A stretch of DNA of 20,774 nt, from NCBI GenBank assembly GCA_021734725.1, contig JAIPIM010000024.1:1-20774 (forward strand), written 5' to 3'. The stretch comes from Minisyncoccota bacterium (GTDB taxonomy: Bacteria; Verrucomicrobiota; Lentisphaeria; Oligosphaerales; MVZH01). The notes beneath the pieces are model-generated. The model ran no database searches and was not told the origin of the DNA. It worked only from the letters and a program-made list of their open reading frames with translations. Shown piece after piece: positions 12,604 to 20,289 of the stretch. Each line of letters opens with the position of its first letter. Position 1 is the stretch's first letter. The position numbers and the translations under genes are program-made.

Positions 12604-14510
12604 CAGAAGACCAGAAGAAGGTAATACGGGGGTACAGGGATGCGTTGCAGTGCAGTGAGGATTTCGTCAGGCCGCACTTTGAAAAGGCAGTGCGCTACTA
12701 CAAACTGTTCGCTGGTGAGATGCCGCCCGAACTGGATTCAACCTTCTCAAAGTGCATGTTGTGGCTCGGAATGTCTATTGTTGAGCGCGAACTTCCGCAG
12801 ACGGTATCAGGCATTCTTTCAAGGAAAAACTGGTTCCGGCTCAGTGCCAAAGACCCGATGATGGAGCCACACGCGCACAACGCGGAGAAGTGGCTTAACT
12901 ACCAGATTGACGAGCGGCAGAAGTTCGCGTCCCGCATCATCCCCACCATACAGGCTTGCCACATTTTCGGGACTGGCTACCGCTTCTACAACCACAGATA
13001 CAAGACTGTACAGCAGACGATGACGACCTACGATGAAATGGCGGGGGTGCCGTACAACATCAAGGACAATACCTATGACAAATCGCAGGTACTCATTGCG
13101 GGACATGATGTCAGCTTCTTTAATGTGTTCCCATCGCCGGTGGGCACGTTCGTCAATGACTACGACGACACCGACGACAACATTGTGGATTACGTTATCA
13201 TCATGGCTTACCCGCCTCGTAGCTACATTGAGAACGAGAAGGCGTTTGACCAGAATCAGGTGAAGGCATTACTGGACCACAAGGGCCAGTGTGGACACGA
13301 TCCGACTGAGGAATGGAAGCAGCGCATTGCCGGGACGCAATCAGGGTGGCAGTCGTTCACCATGCCTGACTGGGTGCGCCGTCTGCGGAATGGTGAGTTG
13401 ATGTTGGAAGACAGGTTCCGGCTGGCGTACTACTACCAGAATCGCCCGAAGAAGTTGACCATCGTGGCGGAAGACTCGTTCATCCTGTATGATGGACCTA
13501 TGCCTATCCCGCACATCCCGCTTGCCAAGTTCACCAGCACCTACAATCTGGACAACTGGTACGGGATAGGGATGATTGAGCCGTGCGAGGACTTGATTCT
13601 GTCCATGATAATGAACTTCAACCATCGTCTTGACTACCTTGCTGGGACACTGCATCCGCCGACCTACGTACCAGCCGACTTGCTGGAAGAGTTGGGCGGG
13701 GATAAAAGCGTGTTCGACCCGCAACCATACGGCGTCATTCCCTACAACTACTCCCGCTACGGGAACAACATTTCCAATATCGTATATCACGACAGGAACA
13801 CGGACATCAGCAGCCAAGCCTTCATGGAAGAGGACAAGATGTCCATATTCATGCAGGAGATTACCGGACACCCGTCGCTGTTCAAGGGGCAGACAGGTCC
13901 GTCAACTGGTGATATCGGGGCCACTGGCATCGTGTCGCTTATCTCACAGGGAACGGCACGGACGATGTTCCGTAGCGCGAATGTCGAGAATAGCGGCATC
14001 GTGGAGTCGCTAAAACTGACACTGGCGTTTGGCGACAAGTTCATCAACGAGGACCAGACGATTCCCGATAGGGAAGGTGCGGATGGTTGGCCTTGGACAC
14101 GGATACCGCGCAAGGCGATTACCGATAAGTTCGGGGTACAACTGGACATGCTGGGCAGCAATCAGGCGGCAGAGGCATTCAAGACGATGATTGCCACGGC
14201 TCCAATGGTGTTGAACAACCCAGTCGTCAAGAATCAGGTTGAGGCCATGCGCCAGTTGCTTGACAAGTCGGGCTGGAACAAGATTGAGACTCTACTGTCC
14301 CAACCTCCCACCGGAATGCAGCAGCAGCCGCCCATGTCAGCTATGGGTAATCAGGGCCAGAATCCATCGCAAGCTAGCGGGAAGGGTATGATGATGGGTC
14401 AACCTGGCGGAGCGCCTTCTGCCACGAATGATGCACGTTCCATGATGAATCGCAGCACCGTAGAGGCAAACACCGGAAGGCCGGTAGCGGCGGGGAACAT
14501 TGAAGTATGA
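12576..14510 (+). CDS. portal protein, 644 aa
   Basis: ATG 12576 follows AAGGAG at 7 nt and lies inside the end of the terminase gene. The N-terminal 100 residues contain helices typical of portal proteins (EDFVRPHFEKAVRYYKLFAG). Later come the block NWYGIGMIEPCEDLILSMIM with NHRLDYLAGTLHPPTYVP, then the GATGIVSLISQGTARTMF region. This is the podovirus-type portal/head-tail connector pattern, which forms the dodecameric ring through which DNA is packaged. The C-terminal 90 residues are Gln/Met/Gly/Pro-rich and likely disordered, as in many such portals. The order TerL-portal-scaffold-capsid fits. The exact portal family cannot be settled here. Confidence 0.85.
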   Translation: MSSYEYTGLTEDQKKVIRGYRDALQCSEDFVRPHFEKAVRYYKLFAGEMPPELDSTFSKCMLWLGMSIVERELPQTVSGILSRKNWFRLSAKDPMMEPHAHNAEKWLNYQIDERQKFASRIIPTIQACHIFGTGYRFYNHRYKTVQQTMTTYDEMAGVPYNIKDNTYDKSQVLIAGHDVSFFNVFPSPVGTFVNDYDDTDDNIVDYVIIMAYPPRSYIENEKAFDQNQVKALLDHKGQCGHDPTEEWKQRIAGTQSGWQSFTMPDWVRRLRNGELMLEDRFRLAYYYQNRPKKLTIVAEDSFILYDGPMPIPHIPLAKFTSTYNLDNWYGIGMIEPCEDLILSMIMNFNHRLDYLAGTLHPPTYVPADLLEELGGDKSVFDPQPYGVIPYNYSRYGNNISNIVYHDRNTDISSQAFMEEDKMSIFMQEITGHPSLFKGQTGPSTGDIGATGIVSLISQGTARTMFRSANVENSGIVESLKLTLAFGDKFINEDQTIPDREGADGWPWTRIPRKAITDKFGVQLDMLGSNQAAEAFKTMIATAPMVLNNPVVKNQVEAMRQLLDKSGWNKIETLLSQPPTGMQQQPPMSAMGNQGQNPSQASGKGMMMGQPGGAPSATNDARSMMNRSTVEANTGRPVAAGNIEV

Positions 14511-14905
14511 AGCAAGTTATTGACGCCACCAAGTCAAAGCGTCCGATAACGGAGTTCGAGATTCCCGATATTGAGACATTGCAGAAATTCATACAGTCCC
14601 TATCTGATACTATCGAAGACCAAGAGACCTACGCGCAGATTCTTGAAAATGATCCTGCGTGGGCAGAGATTGTCAATAAGTCAAGGATGCGACTGGTGGA
14701 AATCGCAATCAAGAGAATGAGTGTCGATGTTTCCGACACATTGAGGCACGCATCCATCGTTGGGCAGTACAACGAAAGATTGTTGTTGACTAACGAACTC
14801 ATTTCTGCGAAAAAGGAAATCGAAACAAGGAATAACTGGCTCGTGAGGTTACGGACACGGTTGTCTGTATTAACTGAACGAGTAAGGCAAAAGGAGAAAC
14901 GATAA
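14507..14905 (+). CDS. coiled-coil hypothetical protein, 132 aa
   Basis: ATG 14507 overlaps the portal stop (ATGA) and TAA shares a base with the scaffold ATG. The chain is nearly all helical: a segment IPDIETLQKFIQSLSDTIEDQETYAQILE, a middle helix, and a basic C-terminal coiled coil (LLLTNELISAKKEIETRNNW; basic end RQKEKR). Its place between portal and scaffold and its tight coupling suggest a head-assembly role, but I know of no named homologue. Confidence 0.75.
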   Translation: MKQVIDATKSKRPITEFEIPDIETLQKFIQSLSDTIEDQETYAQILENDPAWAEIVNKSRMRLVEIAIKRMSVDVSDTLRHASIVGQYNERLLLTNELISAKKEIETRNNWLVRLRTRLSVLTERVRQKEKR

Positions 14906-16011
14906 TGCCGGATAATGCCAGTATCTCCAGCCCTACACAGGACGCCTCCGCTATTGCAATGCGAATTGCATCGCGTGGACCGCGAACAGCGGGTTCTGTG
15001 GAAGCTGCCGCCCTTAGTGCGTCCAACACGAATACACCACAGGTTGTGGCGTCTTCGTCCGCCGACACTAAGCAACCGGAGACGAGTACGCAGGAAACGT
15101 CAAAATCAGTTGAACAGAAAACAGTAGCAACTGCCGAAACTCCCACGGCAACGGCGGCAACTGACACGCAGGCAACTGCGCTTGTTACCGCCAATGCAAC
15201 GGCAACACCCAATGTCAGCCGAGAAGACGAAGACCGCAAGGTCGCTGAACTTCTTGGCTTGTCAGAAGTGGAGCCTTCTACTCTTCAAGATGCACTCAGG
15301 AAGCTGAAGGCTTCCAGTCGTGAATCTCATCGAGTAGTTGACAAGTTGCACCGCATCGAAAAGATGCTGGAGAGTAAAAAGGTAAAGCTAGTTGAGGATG
15401 CTCAGGGAAATCCTGATCTCGCTCAACTTCCAGGATATGACCCCAAGGTGGACATCGAGGACATCGAGGCTCTGATATCCGACGAACTTGTTGACAGCAT
15501 TTTAACTGCTGACGACAAGAAGGCTTTACTGTTGCAGTTGGTGAAGAAATCGGCTGGAAAGGTTATTGAAAAATACCCGAAGGCCAATCCTAACACCAGG
15601 TCAGTGCTACCGGAAAAGGTTCAGCTTCAAGTCTACGCCGAACTCGTACAGTCCAAGTTGTCCGATGGAAGCGAACGGTTCCCTGGGATACAGTCGCCCG
15701 AATACAAGCGGCTGATGGGAAAGATTTTCCATGATCCCAAGAATCAGGCACGCACCGTCTGGATGCACCAATCCCCTGAGAACTATCGTATGGGTATCCA
15801 AGATATCTATAATATGGCTTACAGGGCGTTGGGAAACGTACAGAAAACCGCACCGCAATCGGCACAGCCACAGGCACAGCAAAATAACGCTGGAGTCCAT
15901 GTGTCGGTGTCAGGTTCGGGTGGACCTGCAATACAACAGATGCGAACGGTATCGGGGTCTGATGCGGCTAAGTCGATGGCCGAACGGATCGCGAGGGCGA
16001 AGATTCTGTAA
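14905..16011 (+). CDS. probable scaffolding protein, 368 aa
   Basis: ATG 14905 shares its A with the previous stop (TAATG) and has AAGGAG upstream. Residues 1-100 are a low-complexity Ala/Thr/Ser/Val-rich stretch. They are followed by a helical region (SREDEDRKVAELLGLSEVEP; LHRIEKMLESKKVKLVED), then a mixed part, and a Gln/Ala/Gly-rich tail with a basic C-terminal helix (MAERIARAKIL). Disordered and coiled-coil character, a basic end able to bind coat protein, and the position directly before the capsid gene are the usual signs of scaffold proteins. Sequence alone does not prove this. Confidence 0.68.
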   Translation: MPDNASISSPTQDASAIAMRIASRGPRTAGSVEAAALSASNTNTPQVVASSSADTKQPETSTQETSKSVEQKTVATAETPTATAATDTQATALVTANATATPNVSREDEDRKVAELLGLSEVEPSTLQDALRKLKASSRESHRVVDKLHRIEKMLESKKVKLVEDAQGNPDLAQLPGYDPKVDIEDIEALISDELVDSILTADDKKALLLQLVKKSAGKVIEKYPKANPNTRSVLPEKVQLQVYAELVQSKLSDGSERFPGIQSPEYKRLMGKIFHDPKNQARTVWMHQSPENYRMGIQDIYNMAYRALGNVQKTAPQSAQPQAQQNNAGVHVSVSGSGGPAIQQMRTVSGSDAAKSMAERIARAKIL

Positions 16012-16037
16012 GTACCGGCACGTTGGTCCTCTGGCAT

Positions 16038-16043
16038 GGAGGA
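16038..16043 (+). promoter_or_regulatory. ribosome binding site that decides the capsid gene start
   Basis: GGAGGA lies 4 nt before GTG 16048. The upstream in-frame ATG 16036 contributes its own bases to this site and has no SD of its own, so GTG 16048 is the more likely start. Confidence 0.7.
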
Positions 16044-16047
16044 AGAC

Positions 16048-17235
16048 GTGGCTATTAATTATGGAAGTTTGATTTCTGGCGCGGCCAGAACTGACAACAT
16101 CAACGCCAGTGGGCAACCGCTGGACATGGAAGCGCAGACGGCGCTTCTGGACCCGAACTCGTATCGGTTCCTTGCTATCGTTCGTGCGATTGGCTCTGAG
16201 ATAGCCGCCGACCGGATGAAGCATGAGTACCGTGAACGCCGACTCATCCCTAACTTCTCAGAAGTGACCGAGGCTGCGGCCGTCGGGGCAACTACTGTGA
16301 AGATCAAGGACTACACTCGGTGTCACGAGGATGGGCTTCTGTACTATCCCAAGACGAATCAGTTGACGCTGATTACGAGTTCGACCTTCACGACCACATC
16401 CATTACGCAGGTTTTGGCCTCGGATGGGTCCAGTGGGTTGACGTCGGCTATCGCCGCTGGCGACAAGGTAATCATCATGCCAGAGGCTCACGCTGAAGGC
16501 GAGGCGATTCCTACCGCATTCACGAACGATTCCGTGGACGTGTACGACTACCTGATGCAAGTGGACAGGGTTGTGCAGGCGACGGACATCGAGGAAGCTG
16601 AGTCCCACTATGACCCCACTGAGAAGCTGGATGCTGACCGTCGGTTGGCGTTCATCGAGTATCAGCGGGATCGTAACGTGCTGTTCTACGTCGGTCAGCG
16701 GGCCAAGGAAGTCACCACGGCCAACGGGCGGCGTCGGTACTGCATGGGTGGAGTGTTCGAGAAGTTCAGCGAGAACAACTTCGATCTGAGCCAGGCGGGT
16801 TCAGGGTTCACTCGTGAAACTCTGGCGAACATCCTGGGTGCCACCAAGTACAAGGGTGCGTCTTCGGAGACGAAGATTGCGCTGTTCGGCGTCAACGGCT
16901 GGCGGGCTATCTCGTCTTGGCCGGTTGATGCACTGCGCGTCAGCCCGAACGACAAGGTGTGGGGCGTGGAAATCAATCGCATTCTGACGGGCTTCGGCGC
17001 GTTGGACGTGGGGTATGATCCGGTCCTGAGTGGTGAGAACGGCCTCGCGGATCGCGGCATCGTGTTTGATGGAGCGCATGTCAAGGGCATGTACCTGAGA
17101 ACGAAGCCGGTTCGGATGCTGACGAACATCGGGAACACGAACGACATCCACAACACGACGGATGCGATTACGGGTACATTCGGCTTGCAGGCGAAGTTCC
17201 CTGAGTTGCACGCGCAGTTGCAGGGGATTCAGTAA
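16048..17235 (+). CDS. major capsid protein (HK97-fold type), 395 aa
   Basis: I place the start at GTG 16048, giving an AINYGSLISGAAR beginning; see the ribosome site entry. The pattern resembles SU10/DUF5309-type capsid proteins. A beta-rich E-loop-like region (VGATTVKIKDYTR ... VLASDGSSGL) is followed by a GEAIPTAFTNDSVDVYDYLMQVDR segment, a long helix carrying LDADRRLAFIEYQRDRNVLF, and the GGVFEKFSENN ... ETLANILGATKYKG part. The end reads IVFDGAHVKGMYLRTKPVRML. Length and position after the scaffold agree. Strong GC-ending codon use fits a highly expressed gene. The family name is from memory of similar proteins, so the virion role is surer than the precise family. Confidence 0.85.
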   Translation: MAINYGSLISGAARTDNINASGQPLDMEAQTALLDPNSYRFLAIVRAIGSEIAADRMKHEYRERRLIPNFSEVTEAAAVGATTVKIKDYTRCHEDGLLYYPKTNQLTLITSSTFTTTSITQVLASDGSSGLTSAIAAGDKVIIMPEAHAEGEAIPTAFTNDSVDVYDYLMQVDRVVQATDIEEAESHYDPTEKLDADRRLAFIEYQRDRNVLFYVGQRAKEVTTANGRRRYCMGGVFEKFSENNFDLSQAGSGFTRETLANILGATKYKGASSETKIALFGVNGWRAISSWPVDALRVSPNDKVWGVEINRILTGFGALDVGYDPVLSGENGLADRGIVFDGAHVKGMYLRTKPVRMLTNIGNTNDIHNTTDAITGTFGLQAKFPELHAQLQGIQ

Positions 17236-17278
17236 TCGTTGCAGGCGGTTACTTAACAACACGAAAGGAGAACAGTAA

Positions 17279-17689
17279 ATGACGCAGGAACAGGCTCCGA
17301 AGGCAAGGAAACGGGTATGGCAGTTGACGGACATGGCTCTCATTACAGGGTTGCGTATGCCGAAACTTGTCACGCTGAATTGGCGGGACAAGGAAGAGCA
17401 GCGCGACTTCTACAGGGTGATCGAGGCCAATCAGGCTGCTCAATACGTGCTTCATGAGGAAGCCGAGGAGTGGGCGAGGCAGAACAAGGCAATGGAAGGG
17501 TACGCGAAACGCTACGGGCTTGTCGAGCTTGGTGCCGACAAGGAAGGCGCTAACGACTACATGCCGAAGTCCAAGTCGCCTATGAGTGATGAAGCCGCCG
17601 ATGAACTGAGGAAACAAAACGCAGTGCTGCTCAAGCGCCTGGAGGCGTTGGAAGCTCTGCGAGGAAAGAACACGAAGGAGGAGAAGTAA
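17279..17689 (+). CDS. hypothetical head-region protein, 136 aa
   Basis: ATG 17279 follows AAAGGAG in a 43-nt gap after the capsid gene. The chain is polar and helical. The N-terminal part is basic (PKARKRVWQLTDMALITGL), the middle is amphipathic (RVIEANQAAQYVLHEEAEEW), and the C-terminus is a heptad coiled coil (DELRKQNAVLLKRLEALEAL) ending in Lys/Glu. The stop directly abuts the next ATG, and the SD of that gene lies in its last codons. It could be a capsid accessory or assembly factor; no family is recognised. Confidence 0.75.
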   Translation: MTQEQAPKARKRVWQLTDMALITGLRMPKLVTLNWRDKEEQRDFYRVIEANQAAQYVLHEEAEEWARQNKAMEGYAKRYGLVELGADKEGANDYMPKSKSPMSDEAADELRKQNAVLLKRLEALEALRGKNTKEEK

Positions 17690-18487
17690 ATGAAGAGTCG
17701 GATTATGGGTTGTTTGATGGCCGTGCTGATTCCCGTACTGGGTTTCGGAGCGGCTGCGGATGAGGCGTTCACGCTGTACAATGCGGAAGATGCTTCTCCG
17801 GCCTTGCGCGTGAAGAATGGGTACAAGTATCCGGTCACGTTCATTTGGCTGACGGCTGGTTCCAATGCGGCTAACCGTATTGAGATCAAGGAAGCCAGCG
17901 GTGCGGTAACTACGAACATCGTAGGGACGGCACCAGCTGCGGGTATCACGAACACCATCTCGGAAATGCAGTTGCAGCTCAATGCTGCTTCTAACGCTGC
18001 CGGGGAAAGGCTGATTACGTGGGACTGGAACTGCGCTCTCGTCTCTGATGAGTTCGCTACACGAGTGCTGACCGAGACCAACATTATCTCGGCTGGTACT
18101 TGGGGTAAAGCGGCTACGTGGGACACTAGTGCAGCACTCCATTGGGACGTGTATCTGCCGGGCAAGATTGCGGAGTCGGGCGGTCAGGAGAGCCGAAAGG
18201 TTATCCAGAACTGGTACGGACTCCCCAGCGGTCAGGGAAACTTGACGTTGGAGATCTTCCAAGATGGTACTGAGAAGTATCAGGAAACCGTACTTCTGCC
18301 AGATTACATCCGCGCTGACACCAATGGTGCGGCGGCTGCGTCTTGGACGACCAATCATGTTTGGAACCTGTCCAAGTCGATCAACTGGCCGTGTCCTCGC
18401 CGGGTAGATACCCTGCTGCGTGCGACGCGGGCGGGTACTGCTGCTGCTGGCGGTGGAATGGGCATCACGGTTGCCCCGACTGAGTAA
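17690..18487 (+). CDS. signal-peptide-bearing hypothetical protein A, 265 aa
   Basis: ATG 17690 follows GGAGGAG and abuts the previous stop. The first 23 residues form a Sec signal peptide: Lys and Arg, a hydrophobic stretch MGCLMAVLIPVLGFG, then AAA before Asp24 as the likely cleavage site. An IMGC motif occurs but is too near the N-terminus to be a convincing lipobox. The mature part is beta-rich with Thr, Asn and Gly (KYPVTFIWLTAGSNAANRIEI ...). It has no Cys in known motif positions and resembles no enzyme I know. Its place between capsid and adaptor genes would normally suggest a decoration or head-fibre protein, but export to the envelope is implied. Confidence 0.75.
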   Translation: MKSRIMGCLMAVLIPVLGFGAAADEAFTLYNAEDASPALRVKNGYKYPVTFIWLTAGSNAANRIEIKEASGAVTTNIVGTAPAAGITNTISEMQLQLNAASNAAGERLITWDWNCALVSDEFATRVLTETNIISAGTWGKAATWDTSAALHWDVYLPGKIAESGGQESRKVIQNWYGLPSGQGNLTLEIFQDGTEKYQETVLLPDYIRADTNGAAAASWTTNHVWNLSKSINWPCPRRVDTLLRATRAGTAAAGGGMGITVAPTE

Positions 18488-18500
18488 ACAACAACGGTGT

Positions 18501-18527
18501 GCGCGGGGTGGTAATCCCACCTCGCGC
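18501..18527 (+). other. stem-loop before signal-peptide gene B
   Basis: GCGCGGGGTGG (18501-18511) pairs with CCACCTCGCGC (18517-18527) around TAATC, 11 pairs with one G-U. No T-run follows, so it is not a standard intrinsic terminator. The CCACCTC arm could instead pair with GAGGTGG of the SD at 18534-18540, which suggests alternative folds that expose or hide the ribosome site. This is inference from complementarity. Confidence 0.6.
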
Positions 18528-18541
18528 TACCTGGAGGTGGA

Positions 18542-18925
18542 ATGATGAAGAAGATTGTTTCAGGTCTGGTTCTGGTGGCGACGCTCTTTACGGGCGTTGT
18601 TGTCATGGCCGGATGGGAACACCAGAACGGAAAGACATACTGGGTGAACGCCGCTGCTCCCGCTACCTGTTGGGCGCGGGATGAGTACAACGACGTTCTG
18701 GCAGTAGATGAAGTTCTGGTATATCAGGACACCATCAGAATGGTTAACGCTGCGAGTACAAACGCTACGGCTGTCATGTGTGGATTCTGGTACGTGGATT
18801 CCAGTGGCGATTACAACGCCATTGAAACCACTACGACCATGTATTCAAACAGGACGGCATCTGCTCAGTTGAAAGACGTGGAGTGGACGATTGACTCAAG
18901 CGGTGACATGGTGTTGAAGCAATAA
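18542..18925 (+). CDS. signal-peptide-bearing hypothetical protein B, 127 aa
   Basis: ATG 18542 (or 18545) follows GGAGGTGG. The first 23 residues form a Sec signal peptide: MMKK, a hydrophobic core IVSGLVLVATLFTGVVV and MA before Gly24, a plausible signal peptidase site. The mature part is about 104 residues and beta-rich, with two cysteines (TCWARDEY; VMCGFWYVD) that could form a disulphide outside the cytoplasm. No known family. It shares one base (TAATG) with an upstream in-frame ATG of gene C and is bracketed by two stem-loops together with it. Confidence 0.75.
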   Translation: MMKKIVSGLVLVATLFTGVVVMAGWEHQNGKTYWVNAAAPATCWARDEYNDVLAVDEVLVYQDTIRMVNAASTNATAVMCGFWYVDSSGDYNAIETTTTMYSNRTASAQLKDVEWTIDSSGDMVLKQ

Positions 18926-18936
18926 TGGAGGTGACT

Positions 18937-19317
18937 GTGAAGAAGATGATGATTAGCGTACTGGTGGGCACGATGCTTACCGGAATCGCATTTGCGGATG
19001 GGAAGGTGAAGGCCACCCATTTCGTACAAAACGGCAAGGCTATGGTCGTTAGCACTAACGGCACGGCTGAAATGATGATTGTTACCGGCACGTTCACCAA
19101 TGGGCAGCTACAGGTTAGCTGGCCTGTTGCGTTTGGCTCGGCTCCCACTGGAGTCAGCATGACGTGGATGGATGACATGACGGGTGGCAAGTTGCTGGGC
19201 GGCAGTAATGCAATGGGGTTCAGTTCAATGACGGTAACGTCATTCCTACCCAAGATTGCGTTGCCACTTGACATCGCTACCAACGTGTTCTACATGATCG
19301 TGGCACCGGCCCCGTAA
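18937..19317 (+). CDS. signal-peptide-bearing hypothetical protein C, 126 aa
   Basis: I choose GTG 18937, 4 nt after GGAGGTGA. The in-frame ATG 18925 (four residues longer) overlaps the stop of gene B but has no upstream SD. From GTG the product begins with Lys-Lys, then a hydrophobic stretch ISVLVGTMLTGIAFA before Asp21, a classical signal peptide. The mature part is beta-rich, Met/Thr/Gly-rich (ATHFVQNGKAMVVSTNGTAE; GFSSMTVTSFLPKIALPL) and lacks cysteine. It is similar in size and style to gene B, but I could not align them convincingly by eye. Confidence 0.72.
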   Translation: MKKMMISVLVGTMLTGIAFADGKVKATHFVQNGKAMVVSTNGTAEMMIVTGTFTNGQLQVSWPVAFGSAPTGVSMTWMDDMTGGKLLGGSNAMGFSSMTVTSFLPKIALPLDIATNVFYMIVAPAP

Positions 19318-19340
19318 TGGTTCTGTCGTAGATCGAGAGC

Positions 19341-19368
19341 GGGAGAGGTGGTTTAGTCCACCTCTCCC
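19341..19368 (+). other. stem-loop before the adaptor gene
   Basis: GGGAGAGGTGG (19341-19351) pairs perfectly with CCACCTCTCCC (19358-19368) around TTTAGT, 11 pairs. Only TTAT follows, so it is a weak terminator at best. The SD GGAGGT of the next gene is 5 nt downstream. The apical GGTGG/CCACC and the spacing to the SD match the stem-loop at 18501-18527. Confidence 0.65.
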
Positions 19369-19383
19369 TTATCGGAGGTTCAC

Positions 19384-20271
19384 ATGAAGGCTTACGGCAG
19401 CATCCTTTCAAGCATCCAGCAAATGCTGGACGACGATTCAGACGAGACCCTTGCAGACATTAGGCGGCACATCAATACCGCCTACCAGCGCATAGCCGAA
19501 CAACGCAACTGGACGACGCTCACCAAGCAGATTACCGGCATGTCCAGCATACTTCCCGGTGACTTGACGCGAATCATCTACGTGGAAGACGACACGGATT
19601 ACTGCTACTTCGACATTGATTTCCCGGCTAGATACCAGTCAAACAAGCTCTACAACTACTTCCGAAACATGACGGTAGCGACTCCACTGCTCACAGGGAC
19701 GGATGGCGTGCCTACACTGAACAGCACCACGTTTACATCTGCCACCGGCGGGTTCACTGCCGCAATGGTGGGCGAGTACATCCGCATAGGAGTTGACGGC
19801 GGCATCTACAAAATCACCGTTAGGACTGATACCAACACCATCACCATCGACGCTGGTTACAGAGGGGCGACTACCACGGCCCAATACTACGAGGTAAGGC
19901 CGGTGGGCACCATGCAGATAGCGTTCACCGACGAAAACGGCGACGCGCTGACTACTTCCGCCACATTGAAGCTGTGGTATCTGGCAAAGCCGCTGCCAGT
20001 GTACAACCTATATGATATGATTCTGCTTCCCGGCGATTGCGAGGCGGTACGCATAATGACGATGCGACTGATGCTGGAAAGTCAGAAGTACGTCAATGAC
20101 TCCATGAAGGCGTTGCCTGACTACAACGAGGCGTATGCGCTCATGCGGTCACTGGACCCGACTCCTTCGCGGTATAGACGGCCGCGCAACAGCGATGGCA
20201 CAATGGTAAGGTTCGGACGACATCGCCAGTTGAACAGTCGTTATTCGCGTGATGGTAGCATCTATCTGTAA
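19384..20271 (+). CDS. head-tail adaptor-like protein, 295 aa
   Basis: ATG 19384 follows GGAGGTTCAC. The N-terminal helices with LADIRRHINTAYQRIAEQRNWTTL (about residues 23-46) are typical of podovirus adaptor/connector proteins (P22 gp4-like), which join the portal to the tail. A beta-rich middle (GGIYKITVRTDTNTITIDAGYRGATT) and a helical end (AVRIMTMRLMLESQKYVND ... DYNEAYALMRSLD) follow, with a basic C-terminus. It lies after the capsid block and before the tail protein, as expected. At 295 residues it is larger than P22 gp4 because of an extra beta-rich insert. Confidence 0.7.
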   Translation: MKAYGSILSSIQQMLDDDSDETLADIRRHINTAYQRIAEQRNWTTLTKQITGMSSILPGDLTRIIYVEDDTDYCYFDIDFPARYQSNKLYNYFRNMTVATPLLTGTDGVPTLNSTTFTSATGGFTAAMVGEYIRIGVDGGIYKITVRTDTNTITIDAGYRGATTTAQYYEVRPVGTMQIAFTDENGDALTTSATLKLWYLAKPLPVYNLYDMILLPGDCEAVRIMTMRLMLESQKYVNDSMKALPDYNEAYALMRSLDPTPSRYRRPRNSDGTMVRFGRHRQLNSRYSRDGSIYL

Positions 20272-20289
20272 CAATCTGGGAGGGTGGCG

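Noticed and set aside
14905..15230. Ala/Thr repeats at the start of the scaffold gene as tandem DNA repeats
   Set aside because: The bases do not repeat with a fixed unit; it is only biased amino-acid composition.
17249..18520. Long minus-strand open frame of 423 codons
   Set aside because: Antisense to a coiled-coil gene and signal-peptide gene A, both with good SD sites. Composition is Arg/Ser/Leu-rich and motif-free.
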